64,000 bases of DNA from Actinocorallia herbida. GTDB lineage: Bacteria; Actinomycetota; Actinomycetes; Streptosporangiales; Streptosporangiaceae. Position 1 is the first letter of the stretch. Each line of letters begins with the position of its first letter. The stretch is taken from positions 8,618,001-8,682,000 of the forward strand of contig NZ_RJKE01000001.1 in assembly GCF_003751225.1 (NCBI RefSeq), written 5' to 3'. Shown here one piece after another: positions 63,133 through 64,000 of the stretch. The notes under the pieces were generated by a model. It had not been told where the DNA came from. It did not search any database and saw nothing but the letters and a program-made list of their open reading frames with translations. The position numbers were made by a program, and so were the translations under genes.

Positions 63133-63947
63133 GCCGGGCGCTGCCCCTGCGGGTCGAGGCGGTGCGCCAGTTCCGGCGGCGCCGGACGCTGGTGGCCTTC
63201 GGGCTGCTGCTCGCGCTGCCGTGGATCCTCATCCTGGCGTTCCAGTTCGGCGGCGAGGGCGACGCGCCGGACGGGCGGATCTCGCTGGTGGACGTGGCGA
63301 CGACGGGCGGGCTGAACTTCGCCCTGTTCTCGCTGTTCGTGGCGACGGGCTTCCTGCTGGTCGTGGCGGTCGCGCTGTTCTGCGGCGACACGGTGGCCAG
63401 CGAGGCCGGCTGGTCGTCGCTGCGCTATCTGCTGGCCGCGCCCGTCCCGCGCGACAGGCTGCTGCGGCAGAAGCTGATCGTGGCGCTCGGGTACGCGGCG
63501 GCCGCGGTGCTGACACTGCCGGTGATGGCGCTGCTGGCGGGCACCCTGGTCTTCGGCTGGACGGACGTGACGATCCCGACGGGCGGGACCTTCCCCGCCG
63601 AGGCGGCCTTCGGCCGGATGGCGATCATCGCGGGGTACGCGCTGGTCTCCCAGCTCGTCGTCGCGGCGGTGGCGTTCCTGCTGTCGGTGAGCACCGACTC
63701 GCCGCTCGGCGCGGTGGGCGGGGCCGTCGGCATGGTGATCATCTGCAACATCCTGGACGCGGTGGAGGCCCTCGGCTCCTGGCGGGACGTGCTGCCGACC
63801 CGCTACATGTACGCCTGGATGGACGCGCTCCAGCCCGAGATCCAGTGGACGGGCATGGCCAAGGGGGCCGCCCTGTCCGTCTCGTACGCGCTCATCCTGT
63901 TCGCGCTGGCCTTCCGGCGCTTCCGCGCCAAGGACATCACCTCCTGA
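63129..63947 (+). CDS. ABC transporter permease (ABC-2 type)
   Basis: 272 residues, six or seven hydrophobic helices. N-terminal amphipathic RVEAVRQFRRRRTLVAFGLL, then CGDTVASEAGWSSLRYLLAAPV, typical of ABC-2 permeases. ATG overlaps the fusion gene stop (ATGA). Forms the exporter channel for the upstream ATPase; substrate unknown. The remaining 53 nt of the window hold nothing recognisable. Confidence 0.92.
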   Translation: MSRALPLRVEAVRQFRRRRTLVAFGLLLALPWILILAFQFGGEGDAPDGRISLVDVATTGGLNFALFSLFVATGFLLVVAVALFCGDTVASEAGWSSLRYLLAAPVPRDRLLRQKLIVALGYAAAAVLTLPVMALLAGTLVFGWTDVTIPTGGTFPAEAAFGRMAIIAGYALVSQLVVAAVAFLLSVSTDSPLGAVGGAVGMVIICNILDAVEALGSWRDVLPTRYMYAWMDALQPEIQWTGMAKGAALSVSYALILFALAFRRFRAKDITS

Positions 63948-64000
63948 CGGCCGCCTGAACCGGCGGGGCCGCCACACGCCGCCGCAGTCCCGTTGCCCGG

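Overview
This is about 64 kb of very GC-rich chromosomal DNA with strong third-position GC bias, frequent GTG/TTG starts and dense 4-nt stop/start overlaps. Several blocks are actinobacterial: groEL2 with a cold-shock gene and metM/metO, carD-ispF-cysS-rlmB, senX3-regX3/phoU, mshA-ybjN-gpmA, and an XRE regulator with hbhA. The mix of Streptomyces-like and Mycobacterium-like neighbourhoods fits a filamentous actinomycete, perhaps Streptosporangiales/Thermomonosporaceae; the family is inference. No phage, insertion sequence, plasmid or CRISPR signature was seen.

Layout. 1-3.6 kb: end-truncated groEL2 with a tandem CIRCE promoter, a cold-shock gene, and a homocysteine-forming pair (metM/metO) behind a SAM riboswitch. 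3.8-12.7 kb: trehalose genes otsA and otsB bracket a small sigma factor, three receptor Ser/Thr kinases and a PadR regulator. 12.9-19.9 kb: divergent regulator/target pairs (MarR/MFS pump, Rrf2/QorB), a secreted subtilase, a small membrane protein, and a scar joining the cut 3' ends of a hydrolase gene and a SLATT-domain gene. 20-24.6 kb: tRNA-Thr, rlmB, cysS, ispF, carD. 24.8-32.7 kb: two envelope proteins, regX3-senX3 divergent from phoU around a PHO-box-like array, then mshA-ybjN-gpmA and a dehydrogenase. 32.7-38.6 kb: two paralogous secreted repeat proteins, a methyltransferase, a DUF2207 protein, and an XRE-hbhA pair. 38.6-44 kb: lipid genes (olsB-olsA, a type III PKS and its likely methyltransferase) and a secreted SGNH hydrolase. 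44-54 kb: htpX and a ten-gene nuo operon (A,B,C,H,I,J,K,L,M,N). 54-64 kb: membrane-anchored proteins, korA-korB, an orphan SecD-headgroup protein and an exporter whose ATPase is fused to an extracellular hydrolase.

How the genes fit together. MetM/MetO plus the SAM aptamer form a self-contained SAM-repressed methionine branch. The nuo operon lacks NuoD and the NADH-input subunits NuoE/F/G and lies about 2.8 kb from a 2-oxoacid:ferredoxin oxidoreductase, suggesting a ferredoxin-linked or hybrid complex I. OlsB/OlsA and the type III PKS/methyltransferase pair suggest a small membrane-lipid locus. Most other genes are core housekeeping, envelope or stress functions.
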